Of a stretch of DNA of 64,000 nt, positions 7,774 to 15,152 are shown in pieces. The number at the start of each line of letters is the position of its first letter. The stretch's first letter is position 1. Source of the DNA: Cryptosporangium phraense. Its GTDB lineage: Bacteria > Actinomycetota > Actinomycetes > Mycobacteriales > Cryptosporangiaceae. The stretch is taken from the NCBI RefSeq assembly GCF_006912135.1, contig NZ_VIRS01000004.1, forward strand, positions 248,001-312,000. The letters are read 5' to 3'. A model generated the notes under the pieces. It saw nothing but the letters and a program-made list of their open reading frames with translations, did no database searches and was not told the origin of the DNA. The position numbers were made by a program, and so were the translations under genes.

Positions 7774-8934
7774 TTACTGCCCCTCAGGGTTGCCGCGCCA
7801 GGCGGTCAGCTCGTGCGAGACGCCGTTCACGAACACCGCGGTGGGCTCGAGCCGGGGGGCCTCGATCGTGTTGCCGGCCGCGTCCGGGAGAACCACGGCG
7901 TCGACCTCTTTCAGCACGGTGACGTGCGCCGGGCCGCCGACGGTGAGCGAGCCGTAGCCCTCGGAGTCCAGGCCGAGGTACTTCGCCGGCACGGTCGTGA
8001 CCCGGGGCAGGATCTCCGACATGGGAACGCCCAGCGCCAGGAACTTCGACATCGACGTCACCAGGTCGAACACCGGGCCGCGCCAGTTCCGGCCGGACGT
8101 GTCGGAGCTCAGGATGTCGGGCAGGAAGCCCTCGGCGATCGCCGGCTTCGCGACCTTGAACGACATGTTCGACTTGCCGTGGGCCGAGTCGTACATGACG
8201 CCCCGCTCGCGGGCCTTGTAGACCTCGCGCAGGACGGCGCCGTTCTCGTCCAGGATGCCGTTCTCCTTGCCGGTGTAGCAGTGGGCGATGATGTCGCCCG
8301 GGCGCAGCCGCTCGAGGATCTCCGGCAGCGTCAGCGCGGTCTCGCCGATGTGCACCATGACCGGCAGACCGGCCTGCTCGCCGAGGTCGATCGCCTTCTC
8401 CAGCAGCGGGACGATCCGGTCGCCCAGCACGTCCTCGGAGAGCCGGATCTTGAAGCCACGGACGACGTCCGGGTTGTCGGCCGCGGTCTTCAGGGCGTCC
8501 TCGACGTTGAACGTGTCCGGGTTGATCAGCTCGCCGTAGCGGAAGTCGATCAGGCCCAGCACCGAGACGTTCAGGAAGTTGACGATCCGCATCACGGTCG
8601 GCTCGACGACCAGCGTCCGGAACGCCGGGAACGTCGACGCGCCCGCGGTGCCGGCGTCGGCGGCGGCGACCACACCGCGGCGGAGGTGGGCCTCGTCCTG
8701 CGGGGCGCCGACCTTGGAGACCTTCTCGAAGATGTGCGTGTGGCCCTCGACCAGGCCGGGCATGACCATGGCGCCGGTCGCGTCCACGACCTGCGCCGCG
8801 GAGCCGGCCAGGTCGTCGCCGATCTCGGCGATCTTGCCGTCCTTGATGGCCAGGTCGGTGACCTTGTTCAGGCCCGACGCGTGGTCGAGGACGGTGCCGC
8901 CGCGCACTACGGTGTCGAAGCGCGTTTCAGACAT
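7774..8934 (-). CDS. Amidohydrolase/deacetylase-family metallohydrolase
   Basis: TIM-barrel metal hydrolase, 386 residues, of the predicted deacetylase group (COG3964-like). Metal ligands: HTH in VEGHTHIFE, His in MVHIGETAL, His in IAHCYTGKENG, and Asp in ILSSDTSG; YDSAHGKSNMSFKVA resembles the family's VGHGGGSFS-like segment. N- and C-terminal small beta domain present (VVRGGTVLD, LTVGGPAHVTVL). ATG start chosen because GGAGG sits 7 bases upstream and the family begins there. Second gene of the operon after the FAH-like enzyme. The substrate, an N-acyl or cyclic amide, is not predictable. Confidence 0.85.
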   Translation of the reverse strand: MSETRFDTVVRGGTVLDHASGLNKVTDLAIKDGKIAEIGDDLAGSAAQVVDATGAMVMPGLVEGHTHIFEKVSKVGAPQDEAHLRRGVVAAADAGTAGASTFPAFRTLVVEPTVMRIVNFLNVSVLGLIDFRYGELINPDTFNVEDALKTAADNPDVVRGFKIRLSEDVLGDRIVPLLEKAIDLGEQAGLPVMVHIGETALTLPEILERLRPGDIIAHCYTGKENGILDENGAVLREVYKARERGVMYDSAHGKSNMSFKVAKPAIAEGFLPDILSSDTSGRNWRGPVFDLVTSMSKFLALGVPMSEILPRVTTVPAKYLGLDSEGYGSLTVGGPAHVTVLKEVDAVVLPDAAGNTIEAPRLEPTAVFVNGVSHELTAWRGNPEGQ

Positions 8935-8987
8935 GGAGACCTCCACGAGGGAACGGGTCCCTTTCGGGGGACTCCGGGGTGGGGAAC

Positions 8988-9809
8988 TTACGAAATGGTG
9001 TTGACCAGCGGCGTCAGGCCGCCGACGGCGATCGTCACCTGCTGGCCGGGGCGGAGGTAGTCGCCCCGGTCCTGTCCGGTGCCGGGCGGGGTGCCGGTGA
9101 GGACGACGTCCCCGGGCTCGAGCCGCGCGTACCGGGAGAGCCGGGCCAGCAGGTCCGGCACGTCGAAGATCAGGTCGGCGGTGGAGCTCTCCTGACGCTG
9201 TTCGCCGTCGACCCACGACGCGACCGGGATCGCGTTCGGGTCCTCGACGTCGGCCAGCGGCAACACGGTGGGCCCGAACGGGGCACAGCCCGGGAAACCC
9301 TTGGCCAGCACCGGCGTACCGGTGGCCTTCATGACGTCCCGCGCCGTCGTGTCGTTCGCGGCGATGATGCCGGCGACCGCGTCCCAGACGTCCTCGGGGT
9401 CGGCGTCGACGAGCGCGCGGCCGAGCACGATGCCGACCTCGGCCTCGTAGTCGAACTGCTCGGTGAGCCCGGCCGGGATCGGCAGCGACGCCCGGTGCGT
9501 GGTGAGCGCGCTGGACGGCTTGAGGAACAGGATCGGGCTGGTCGGCACCGGGCGGCCGGTCAGCGCGGCCTTGCCGTGGTAATTCAGCCCGACGCCCCAG
9601 ACCGCGGTCGTGCTCAGCGAGAGCGGTGCGACGGCCACGTCGTCGAGCTGCGACTTGGGCAGGCGTCGGGTCACCGCGGCCTTCGCGACCTCGTCGAGCG
9701 TGCCGCCGGAGTTCAGCAGCGCGGACAGGTCCGGGTAGGGCAGGTCGACGATGGCCAGCTCGTCGCCCTCGACCCGGGCGATGCCGTAGCGGGTGACGAG
9801 CGTTTCCAT
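8988..9809 (-). CDS. Fumarylacetoacetate hydrolase (FAH)-family protein
   Basis: 273 residues with the FAH beta-roll. Seen: GVGLNYHGKAALTGR, metal ligands in FDYEAEVGIVLGR (E, E) and an Asp in ASWVDGEQRQ, IIAANDTTARDV, and the C-terminal LEPGDVVLTGTPPGTG. Family members hydrolyse, isomerise or decarboxylate oxo-dienoic acids of meta-cleavage pathways (HpaG, 2-hydroxymuconate or 2-oxopent-4-enoate enzymes). The ATG is preferred to a TTG five codons upstream, because the latter lies inside the operator. First gene of the seven-gene operon down to ribokinase. Exact reaction unresolved; hydrolase or isomerase/decarboxylase are both possible. Confidence 0.88.
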   Translation of the reverse strand: METLVTRYGIARVEGDELAIVDLPYPDLSALLNSGGTLDEVAKAAVTRRLPKSQLDDVAVAPLSLSTTAVWGVGLNYHGKAALTGRPVPTSPILFLKPSSALTTHRASLPIPAGLTEQFDYEAEVGIVLGRALVDADPEDVWDAVAGIIAANDTTARDVMKATGTPVLAKGFPGCAPFGPTVLPLADVEDPNAIPVASWVDGEQRQESSTADLIFDVPDLLARLSRYARLEPGDVVLTGTPPGTGQDRGDYLRPGQQVTIAVGGLTPLVNTIS

Positions 9810-9817
9810 GCCGTCGA

Positions 9818-9874
9818 TCTTCAATTGCGAGATCTCATCATGTCAAGTGAGACGGCAACACTCATCGTGAGACG
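9818..9874 (-). promoter_or_regulatory. Operator region of the FAH-ribokinase operon (shared palindrome plus repeats)
   Basis: 9818-9832 reads TCTTCAATTGCGAGA, 12/15 to the shared consensus TCTCGCATTGCGAGA. Next to it, 9833-9852 is TCTCA-N10-TGAGA, and GTGAGACG is repeated at 9847 and 9868, exactly 21 bases (two helical turns) apart. The cluster sits between the stop of the M20-like gene and the FAH start, the place expected for a repressor site. Binding by the IclR protein encoded at 14284 is inferred. Confidence 0.55.
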
Positions 9875-11040
9875 AAGCTCGCGACGAGCTTCTCGTACAC
9901 ACGAGCCCACTGCGTGAGGGCGGCGACCGAGAACCGGTCGATCCGCGGGTCGTCGCCGGGCGGGAGGGGCCGCGGACCCAGACGGGCGGTGGACACACCG
10001 GCGGCGCGGAACACTACGCCGTCGGTGGAGCCGGTCCAGTTGCGGATCGGCTCGGCCGGGCCGAACTCGGCCTCGTAGGCCGCGGTGGCGGCCCGGACGA
10101 TCGGGGCGTCGGCCGGTGTGCCGGGGCCGTCGCCCAGGAGCTGCTCGTCCACCTCGACGCCGTCGAACTCGGCCAGGTGTGCCCGCAGCGAGGCGGCGGC
10201 CGCGCCGGGTTCGATCGGCCCGGGCAGCACCAGGTAGCCGACCAGCTCGAGCGTCGACGGTGTGAGATCGGCCTTCTCCGGCGATCCGGCCCGCAGCGCA
10301 CCGAGCCCGAACGACGCCCCGTCGGGCCGCGACGGGTCGGCGAAAATCGCCTGCTGCCGGACGTCGGCCACGTAGTTCGAACCCCAGGTGGACACCGCGG
10401 ACAGCAGGCCGGCGGCCTGGGACAGCAACCCGCCACCGGGGTGGAGCATCAGCGGGCCCCAGCCCGCGGAGAGGCGCACCAGCAGGTAGAGGGCGCCCGG
10501 CTCCTGCCGGAGCACGCCGGGCGGACCGCCCTTGGCGACGACGGCCGCGGCCGGCCGCGGGAGGGCCTGCAGGTACTCGCCGACGCCGGTGAGGCCATGG
10601 CCGGCCCGGTGGGTCCCGCGCGCCGCGAGCAGTAGATGAGCGGTTCCACGCACGGTCGGGGCGGCCCGGACGAAGCCGGCCACCGCAGCGGCGGCGGGGG
10701 CTTTGGCCACCCCGAGCCCGAAGCCGGTCACGGTGTCGCCGTCGTGCTCGAACGGCGGCGGCGCATCGGCGCGGCCGGTGATCGCCGCATCCCGCGCGGG
10801 GTCGCCGGTCAGGGAGGTGTCGAGGTGCGAGTACAGCACCAGATCCGCGGCGCGCGCCGGACCGCCACTGCCCTCGGCCGGGCCGCCGGCGGACGCGAGC
10901 ACGCTGGCCGACCCGTCGTCGAGCGGCCGCACCTGCCAGGAGATCGACGGCCACCGGCGGGCCGCCCAGGCGGCGAAACGCTCGGCGAGCGCGCGTTCTC
11001 CCCCGTGCGGGCTCGCGGTGCCGGCCAGTTCGGCCAGCAC
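9862..11040 (-). CDS. M20-peptidase-like protein with apparently degenerate active site
   Basis: About 392 residues with overall M20/ArgE-like layout: catalytic-domain start (GTASPHGGERALAERFAAWA), metal motif HLDT in LVLYSHLDTSLTGD, dimerisation domain in the middle and a C-terminal STDGVVFRAAGVST segment resembling the GGSSDAxxF region. But the second metal motif reads GFGLGVAKAPAA without the usual Asp, and the Glu-Glu general-base motif is replaced by ARGTHRAGHG. A normal zinc peptidase mechanism is therefore doubtful. Start uncertain: GTG at this position lacks a clear ribosome binding site. Follows the Dabb-extradiol gene by 26 bases, so probably same operon. It may be an altered hydrolase or a non-catalytic protein. 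Confidence 0.7.
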   Translation of the reverse strand: MLAELAGTASPHGGERALAERFAAWAARRWPSISWQVRPLDDGSASVLASAGGPAEGSGGPARAADLVLYSHLDTSLTGDPARDAAITGRADAPPPFEHDGDTVTGFGLGVAKAPAAAAVAGFVRAAPTVRGTAHLLLAARGTHRAGHGLTGVGEYLQALPRPAAAVVAKGGPPGVLRQEPGALYLLVRLSAGWGPLMLHPGGGLLSQAAGLLSAVSTWGSNYVADVRQQAIFADPSRPDGASFGLGALRAGSPEKADLTPSTLELVGYLVLPGPIEPGAAAASLRAHLAEFDGVEVDEQLLGDGPGTPADAPIVRAATAAYEAEFGPAEPIRNWTGSTDGVVFRAAGVSTARLGPRPLPPGDDPRIDRFSVAALTQWARVYEKLVASFVSR

Positions 11041-11066
11041 CGCGAGCAGGTCCGCGTCCGAACCGG

Positions 11067-12275
11067 TCAGAACCGCTCCCAGTCGTCGGCGGCGGCGCGC
11101 CAGACGTCGATGTTGCGCGGGTCGCCCGACATCCGGCGGGCCTTGTGGGTCTCGTGCTCCTCCGGGGTGAAGACCCGGTGGCCGTCACACAGCTCGATCC
11201 GGGGACCGAACCGCTCGTCGTACAGGTAGAACGCGATCGACGTGGACGCCGAGTGGTTCACGATGTCCGACGCGATCTCGACGTTCTTGTAGAGCGCCTT
11301 GGCCCGGCCGCGCATGACGTGGTCGAGGCTCTTCATCCGGAAGCACAGGTGAGCCAGGAAGAAGCTGTTGTCGCGGCGCAGCGCCACCGAGTGGTGGTAG
11401 CGGTCCTCCGACCGGATGAACGCCGAGGTGCCGCGGCCCGGCGTCATGACGAAGTCCGAGGCCTGGAAACCGAGCACGTCGAGGTAGAAGTGCAGGCTCT
11501 CCTCGTACTTGTCGGTCGAGAGGAACGGGTGCACGAGGTCGAGCGGCCGGTACTCGAGCATCGGCGGCTCGGCGTACTCCTGGAACTCGTAGCCGAACTC
11601 GAGCGTGAGGCCGTTCGGGTCCTTGGTCGCGAAGCCCCGGGTGACGATCGCCGCGGTGCGCTCGTGCAGCGGGAGGATCTCGGCGCCCTCGGCCCGGATC
11701 CGCTTCTCCAGGTTGTCCAGATCCTCCTCGGTCGCGACCGACAGGCCGATCGCGAGGGGCTGGAACATCGTCAGGCTGGGGTCGCTGACCAGCTCGATCG
11801 AGTGGTGTTCCTTGTCCGCCCGGAGCTGGGCGTACTCGGCGGTGCGGGCCTCGAGCTGGAGGCCGACGAGGTAGGTGTAGAACTCGATCGCCTCGTCGAG
11901 GGCCGGCGTGGCCAGCCGGGCGAACTGGATGCCGTACGGGCCGCGCGGGCGGGTGGTCTCGGGCACAAGCTTCTCCGATCGGAACGGCGACGACGCTTCG
12001 AGCGTGACGATCGTCTGCTGGGCGATGACGGGCCGCCACCGCTCGCGCACGAACGACTCGTGCGACTCACTGTTGAGGTAGGACTTCAGATCGTCTTCGT
12101 CGTCGAACTCGATCGTGAACACGTGGGTCATGCGGGTGTCGCGCTGGGAGATGTTCGAGCCGAGCGTGAAGCTCCGCATCTGCGGATACTTGCTCGGGAA
12201 CGTCTCCAGCTCGGCGAGGATCGGGGCCGCGTCCGCTTCAGGTTCGAAGGCGAAGGCGACGACGTGCCTGATCAT
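11067..12275 (-). CDS. Extradiol ring-cleavage dioxygenase with N-terminal Dabb domain
   Basis: 402 residues. Residues 1-95 form a stress-responsive A/B-barrel (Dabb) domain (MIRHVVAFAF, MTHVFTIEFDDEDDLKSY). About 112-232 and 245-370 are two VOC modules of a BphC-type extradiol dioxygenase. The second module has the iron ligands H249, H309 and E361 and second-shell H294/H295, H341 and Y350, at nearly the spacing of BphC (H146, H195, H210, H241, Y250, E260). The enzyme should cleave a catechol-type ring next to the two hydroxyls. ATG start. Twelve bases downstream of the Rieske beta gene, so it acts on the product of that oxygenase (inference). The Dabb fusion is unusual. Confidence 0.88.
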   Translation of the reverse strand: MIRHVVAFAFEPEADAAPILAELETFPSKYPQMRSFTLGSNISQRDTRMTHVFTIEFDDEDDLKSYLNSESHESFVRERWRPVIAQQTIVTLEASSPFRSEKLVPETTRPRGPYGIQFARLATPALDEAIEFYTYLVGLQLEARTAEYAQLRADKEHHSIELVSDPSLTMFQPLAIGLSVATEEDLDNLEKRIRAEGAEILPLHERTAAIVTRGFATKDPNGLTLEFGYEFQEYAEPPMLEYRPLDLVHPFLSTDKYEESLHFYLDVLGFQASDFVMTPGRGTSAFIRSEDRYHHSVALRRDNSFFLAHLCFRMKSLDHVMRGRAKALYKNVEIASDIVNHSASTSIAFYLYDERFGPRIELCDGHRVFTPEEHETHKARRMSGDPRNIDVWRAAADDWERF

Positions 12276-12287
12276 CGGGCCTCCTGG

Positions 12288-12782
12288 TCAGAGAATGAAG
12301 CTGAGTCGGGCGCCGTGCTCGAGCAGCTCGTGCTCGAGGAAAGCGCGGCGGTGGGTGAACTTCAGCTCGCCCTCGTCGTTCACGACCACGTCGTGGTGGT
12401 ACCGGCCCACGTAGACGTGGTGGGTGAGGTCCCGGAACCGGTTGATGATGAAGTTCGCCTTGATCTCGACCCCGTCGGCCCCGTCGAGGACGCGGACGTT
12501 GCTGACCATGCGGTGGGTGCGCGAGTGGGGGTTCTCGGCGTGCGCCTTACGGCTCTTCAGCCGCTTGACCCGGGCGTTGAGCAGGTCCCAGTCGTCGAGG
12601 ACGAAGAAGCCGCCGCCGGTGCGGTCCCAGCCCTTGTAGTCGGTGGTCGGCACCTCGAACGTGCCGCCCTCCTCGAAGAGCGTGAGCCAGGCGTCCAGGT
12701 GCCACTCGTCGAGCAGCATGGCCTCCTGGTACAGGAAGTCCTCGGCCTGCGCGCGGGTGACCGTGATCGTGGGGGCAGACAT
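12288..12782 (-). CDS. Aromatic-ring-hydroxylating dioxygenase, beta subunit
   Basis: 164 residues of the NTF2/SnoaL fold, typical small subunit of Rieske dioxygenases (structural; part of an alpha3beta3 hexamer). Seen: AEDFLYQEAMLLDEWHLDAWL, the HRMVSNVRV strand, INRFRDLTHHVYVGRYHHDVV and the C-terminal KFTHRRAFLEHELL. The ATG overlaps the stop of the alpha subunit (ATGA), giving coupled, equimolar synthesis. No catalytic residues are expected. Pairing with the upstream alpha subunit is secure from context and length. Confidence 0.9.
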   Translation of the reverse strand: MSAPTITVTRAQAEDFLYQEAMLLDEWHLDAWLTLFEEGGTFEVPTTDYKGWDRTGGGFFVLDDWDLLNARVKRLKSRKAHAENPHSRTHRMVSNVRVLDGADGVEIKANFIINRFRDLTHHVYVGRYHHDVVVNDEGELKFTHRRAFLEHELLEHGARLSFIL

Positions 12783-14125
12783 CAACAACCACTCCCGTAC
12801 TCAGTCGCGGTGGCGTCGGAGACCTCGCCCAACGACTTGTCCCAGTGCCGCCAGAAGCTACGCATCGCGCCCTCGTCGATCGAGCGGCCCTTCTCGCCCT
12901 TCGACTCGCGCTCCATGCCGCGGGACATGTCGCTCCAGTCGTTGAAGCCGCGGCTGTCGCCCTTGCTGGCCTCGATACCGCGCTGCACGGCCTCGTAGGC
13001 CTCGATGTCGTCCGGCGTCGCCAGGCCGCCCGGGCCGACGAAGCTGGTCATCGTCTTCAGGCGCATCGCGCGCACGTCGTCGTCCTCGTCGGTCGGGACG
13101 TACTGCCAGGCCCGGACGTCGGTGCGGCCGGGCGCGACCGGCTCGAGCTGACGGATCGTCAGCGCCTCGAGGTCGAAGAACAGCAGGTTCGGCCAGACGA
13201 ACAGGATCCGGCTGGCGTCGCCGATCTGATCGGCGCGCTCCTGACCGAGCCGCTCGGCCATCGCTTTACGGTTTTCTTCCGTACGGACCTTCTCGGCCTC
13301 GCCGAAGCGGGGCTCCCAGATCATGCCCAGCCGGCCGTTGTGCCCGGTCAGCACCAGCATCGAGTGCCCGCCGCCGAGGTCGTAGGCGTACTGGTCGTCG
13401 TCGGTGACCGGGAAGCCGGTCTCCCGCAGGTAGCCGACGAACGTGTTGTGGGTCGGCGAGAAGTGGTAGCCGTCCATCGCGTTCTCGACCGCGAGCTTCC
13501 AGTTCCCCTTGACGCCGTAGCGCTGGATGCCCGGGAGCGTGGTCATGCCGGTCGCCGACTGCTCGGCCGCCATCGAGAGGACGTCGGCCGCCTCGCCCAG
13601 GTGCTCCAGGAGCGGGGGCACGTTCTCGTCGAATGAGATGAAGACGAAGCCCTCGTGGACGTCGAGCTTCGCGACCGGGCGCAGGTCCATCGTGCCCTTG
13701 AAGCGGTCGAGCTCGGCGTAGGCGTCGTCCCCGGGGAGCGCGGAGAGCTTGCCCGACGAGTTGAACGTCCAGGCGTGGTAGAAGCACTGGAAGTTGCGGG
13801 CGTTGCCGGACTCGTCCCGGCAGACCACCGTGCCGCGGTGCGGGCAGGAGTTCAGGAACGCCCGCACGACCCCGTCGCCACCCCGGACGAAGATCAGCGG
13901 CTTACCGCCGAGCACCCGCACCTTGTAGTCGTGGTTCTTGGGGATCTCGGTCTCGTGGCCCAGGTAGAGCCAGGAGTGGTGCCAGATCCGGTCGCGCTCG
14001 GCCTGGAAAACCTCCGCCGAGCGGTACGCCTCACGGTTGACCCGGAAGGTCAGCGCGTTCCAGTCCTGCGCGATCAGGCCTCCGTGGCCGGTATCGACCA
14101 GACCCTCAGCCATTGTCTGCGTCAT
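12782..14125 (-). CDS. Rieske aromatic-ring-hydroxylating dioxygenase, alpha subunit
   Basis: 447-residue catalytic subunit inserting O2 into an aromatic ring. Rieske [2Fe-2S] ligands C94-x-H96 (SCPHRG) and C114-xx-H117 (CFYHAW); mononuclear iron H221 and H226 with bridging D218 in ENAMDGYHFSPTH. Start: two adjacent ATGs; AAGGA is 7 bases before the second, which I take. First gene of an operon alpha, beta, extradiol dioxygenase, M20-like. Divergent from iclR, with a palindromic operator 28 bases upstream. No dihydrodiol dehydrogenase of the usual type is adjacent, so the hydroxylation may yield a catechol directly, for example by loss of an amino or alkoxy group (inference). Confidence 0.93.
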   Translation of the reverse strand: MTQTMAEGLVDTGHGGLIAQDWNALTFRVNREAYRSAEVFQAERDRIWHHSWLYLGHETEIPKNHDYKVRVLGGKPLIFVRGGDGVVRAFLNSCPHRGTVVCRDESGNARNFQCFYHAWTFNSSGKLSALPGDDAYAELDRFKGTMDLRPVAKLDVHEGFVFISFDENVPPLLEHLGEAADVLSMAAEQSATGMTTLPGIQRYGVKGNWKLAVENAMDGYHFSPTHNTFVGYLRETGFPVTDDDQYAYDLGGGHSMLVLTGHNGRLGMIWEPRFGEAEKVRTEENRKAMAERLGQERADQIGDASRILFVWPNLLFFDLEALTIRQLEPVAPGRTDVRAWQYVPTDEDDDVRAMRLKTMTSFVGPGGLATPDDIEAYEAVQRGIEASKGDSRGFNDWSDMSRGMERESKGEKGRSIDEGAMRSFWRHWDKSLGEVSDATATEYGSGC

Positions 14126-14152
14126 CATCGGTCCTTGTTGTGAGAGATGCCA

Positions 14153-14182
14153 TCTCGCATTACGACATGCTGTATTGCAGAG
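14153..14182. promoter_or_regulatory. Operator between Rieske operon and iclR
   Basis: 14153-14167 reads TCTCGCATTACGACA, 13/15 to the palindrome TCTCGCATTGCGAGA; the abutting 14168-14182 (TGCTGTATTGCAGAG) keeps the central TATTGC core. It lies 28 bases before the Rieske alpha ATG and 116 before the iclR ATG, a position suitable for repression of both, with autoregulation by IclR. Near-identical sites precede four other operons in the window. Confidence 0.6.
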
Positions 14183-14283
14183 TGCGTAAGTGTCAACGGG
14201 ATCGACGCCGCCGATCTGGTTGATAGCATCACGCTTCCTGAGATGAGTGCCGTGGCTCGGTCGAGCCACAAAAAGGACACCCC

Positions 14284-15093
14284 ATGCTTGAGCCAGTTCC
14301 CGAGATAGCCCCGGTCTCCCCCGCGCCGGACGACGACGAGCTGCCCCGCGCCGAGCGCGGCACGCCCGCCATTCAGGCGGTGGAGCGGGCCGCGACGATC
14401 CTCGGCGCCTTCAGCGTCGGCAGGCCGCGGCTGAGCCTGAACGAACTCACCGCTCGGCTGGGCACCAGCAAGGCCACCGCGCACCGGTACACGAAGGCCC
14501 TGCGCTCGGTGAACCTGCTCCGCTACGACGAGCGGGAGGCCCTGTACTCGCTCGGCCCGCAGGTACTGACCCTGTCCGCGGCCGCGCGCGCCGGGCTGCC
14601 GATCATCACGATCGCCGGCCCGTACATGGAGGAGCTGGTGCGCGAGGCCGGCGAGACCGTCGTGCTCTCGGTCTGGGACGGCGACACCGCGGTCGTCGTC
14701 CGCGTCGACGACAACACCGACCGCACGGTGCGGATCAGCGTCCGCACCGGCGCCCGGCTGTCGATGTCCCGGTCGGCCCAGGGCCGGGTGTTCTGCGCGT
14801 TCCTGGACGAGGACGAGATCGGCGGCCTCGGCGCGCTGCTGCGCCGCAGCCCGGATCTGCGGCAGGAGCTCGAGGCGATCCGCGAGAACGGCATCTCGGT
14901 GAACACCCCGGCCGACAACGGCGTCCGGACGATCGCCGCCCCGGTGTTCCAGGACGCCGCCATCGTCGCGACGATGGCGATCGTCGGAACGACCGCGGCC
15001 GTGGCCGACGAGACGAGCTCGCCGGCCGCGCAGTCGCTGCTCCAGGTGTGCCGATCGCTCACCCAGGAGCTGGGCAGCAGCCCGCGCCTGTAG
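14284..15093 (+). CDS. IclR-family transcriptional regulator
   Basis: 269 residues. N-terminal winged HTH about 33-95 (AIQAVERAATILGAFSVG, LSLNELTARLGTSKATAHRY, with the recognition helix in the last part) and a C-terminal IclR effector domain (LVREAGETVVLSVWD, SRSAQGRVFCAFL, VNTPADNGVRTIAAPVF). IclR proteins typically control aromatic catabolism through tetramer binding to short palindromes and respond to a pathway intermediate. AAGGA lies 7 bases before the ATG. Divergent from the Rieske operon. It is the best candidate for the shared operator seen at five loci; PucR and TetR in the window are less likely. Confidence 0.92.
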   Translation: MLEPVPEIAPVSPAPDDDELPRAERGTPAIQAVERAATILGAFSVGRPRLSLNELTARLGTSKATAHRYTKALRSVNLLRYDEREALYSLGPQVLTLSAAARAGLPIITIAGPYMEELVREAGETVVLSVWDGDTAVVVRVDDNTDRTVRISVRTGARLSMSRSAQGRVFCAFLDEDEIGGLGALLRRSPDLRQELEAIRENGISVNTPADNGVRTIAAPVFQDAAIVATMAIVGTTAAVADETSSPAAQSLLQVCRSLTQELGSSPRL

Positions 15094-15152
15094 CCGGCCG
15101 CCGGCCGCGGTCCGCGGCCGGGCGGCGGGCCGCGCCGGTGGGCGCGGGGTAC

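Noticed and set aside
9862-11040. Ordinary zinc-dependent M20 peptidase
   Set aside because: Second metal Asp and the Glu-Glu pair are missing, so the name would overstate the function.
14168-14182. Second full copy of the shared operator next to the Rieske site
   Set aside because: Only 7/15 matches to the consensus; mentioned as a possible half-site but not counted.
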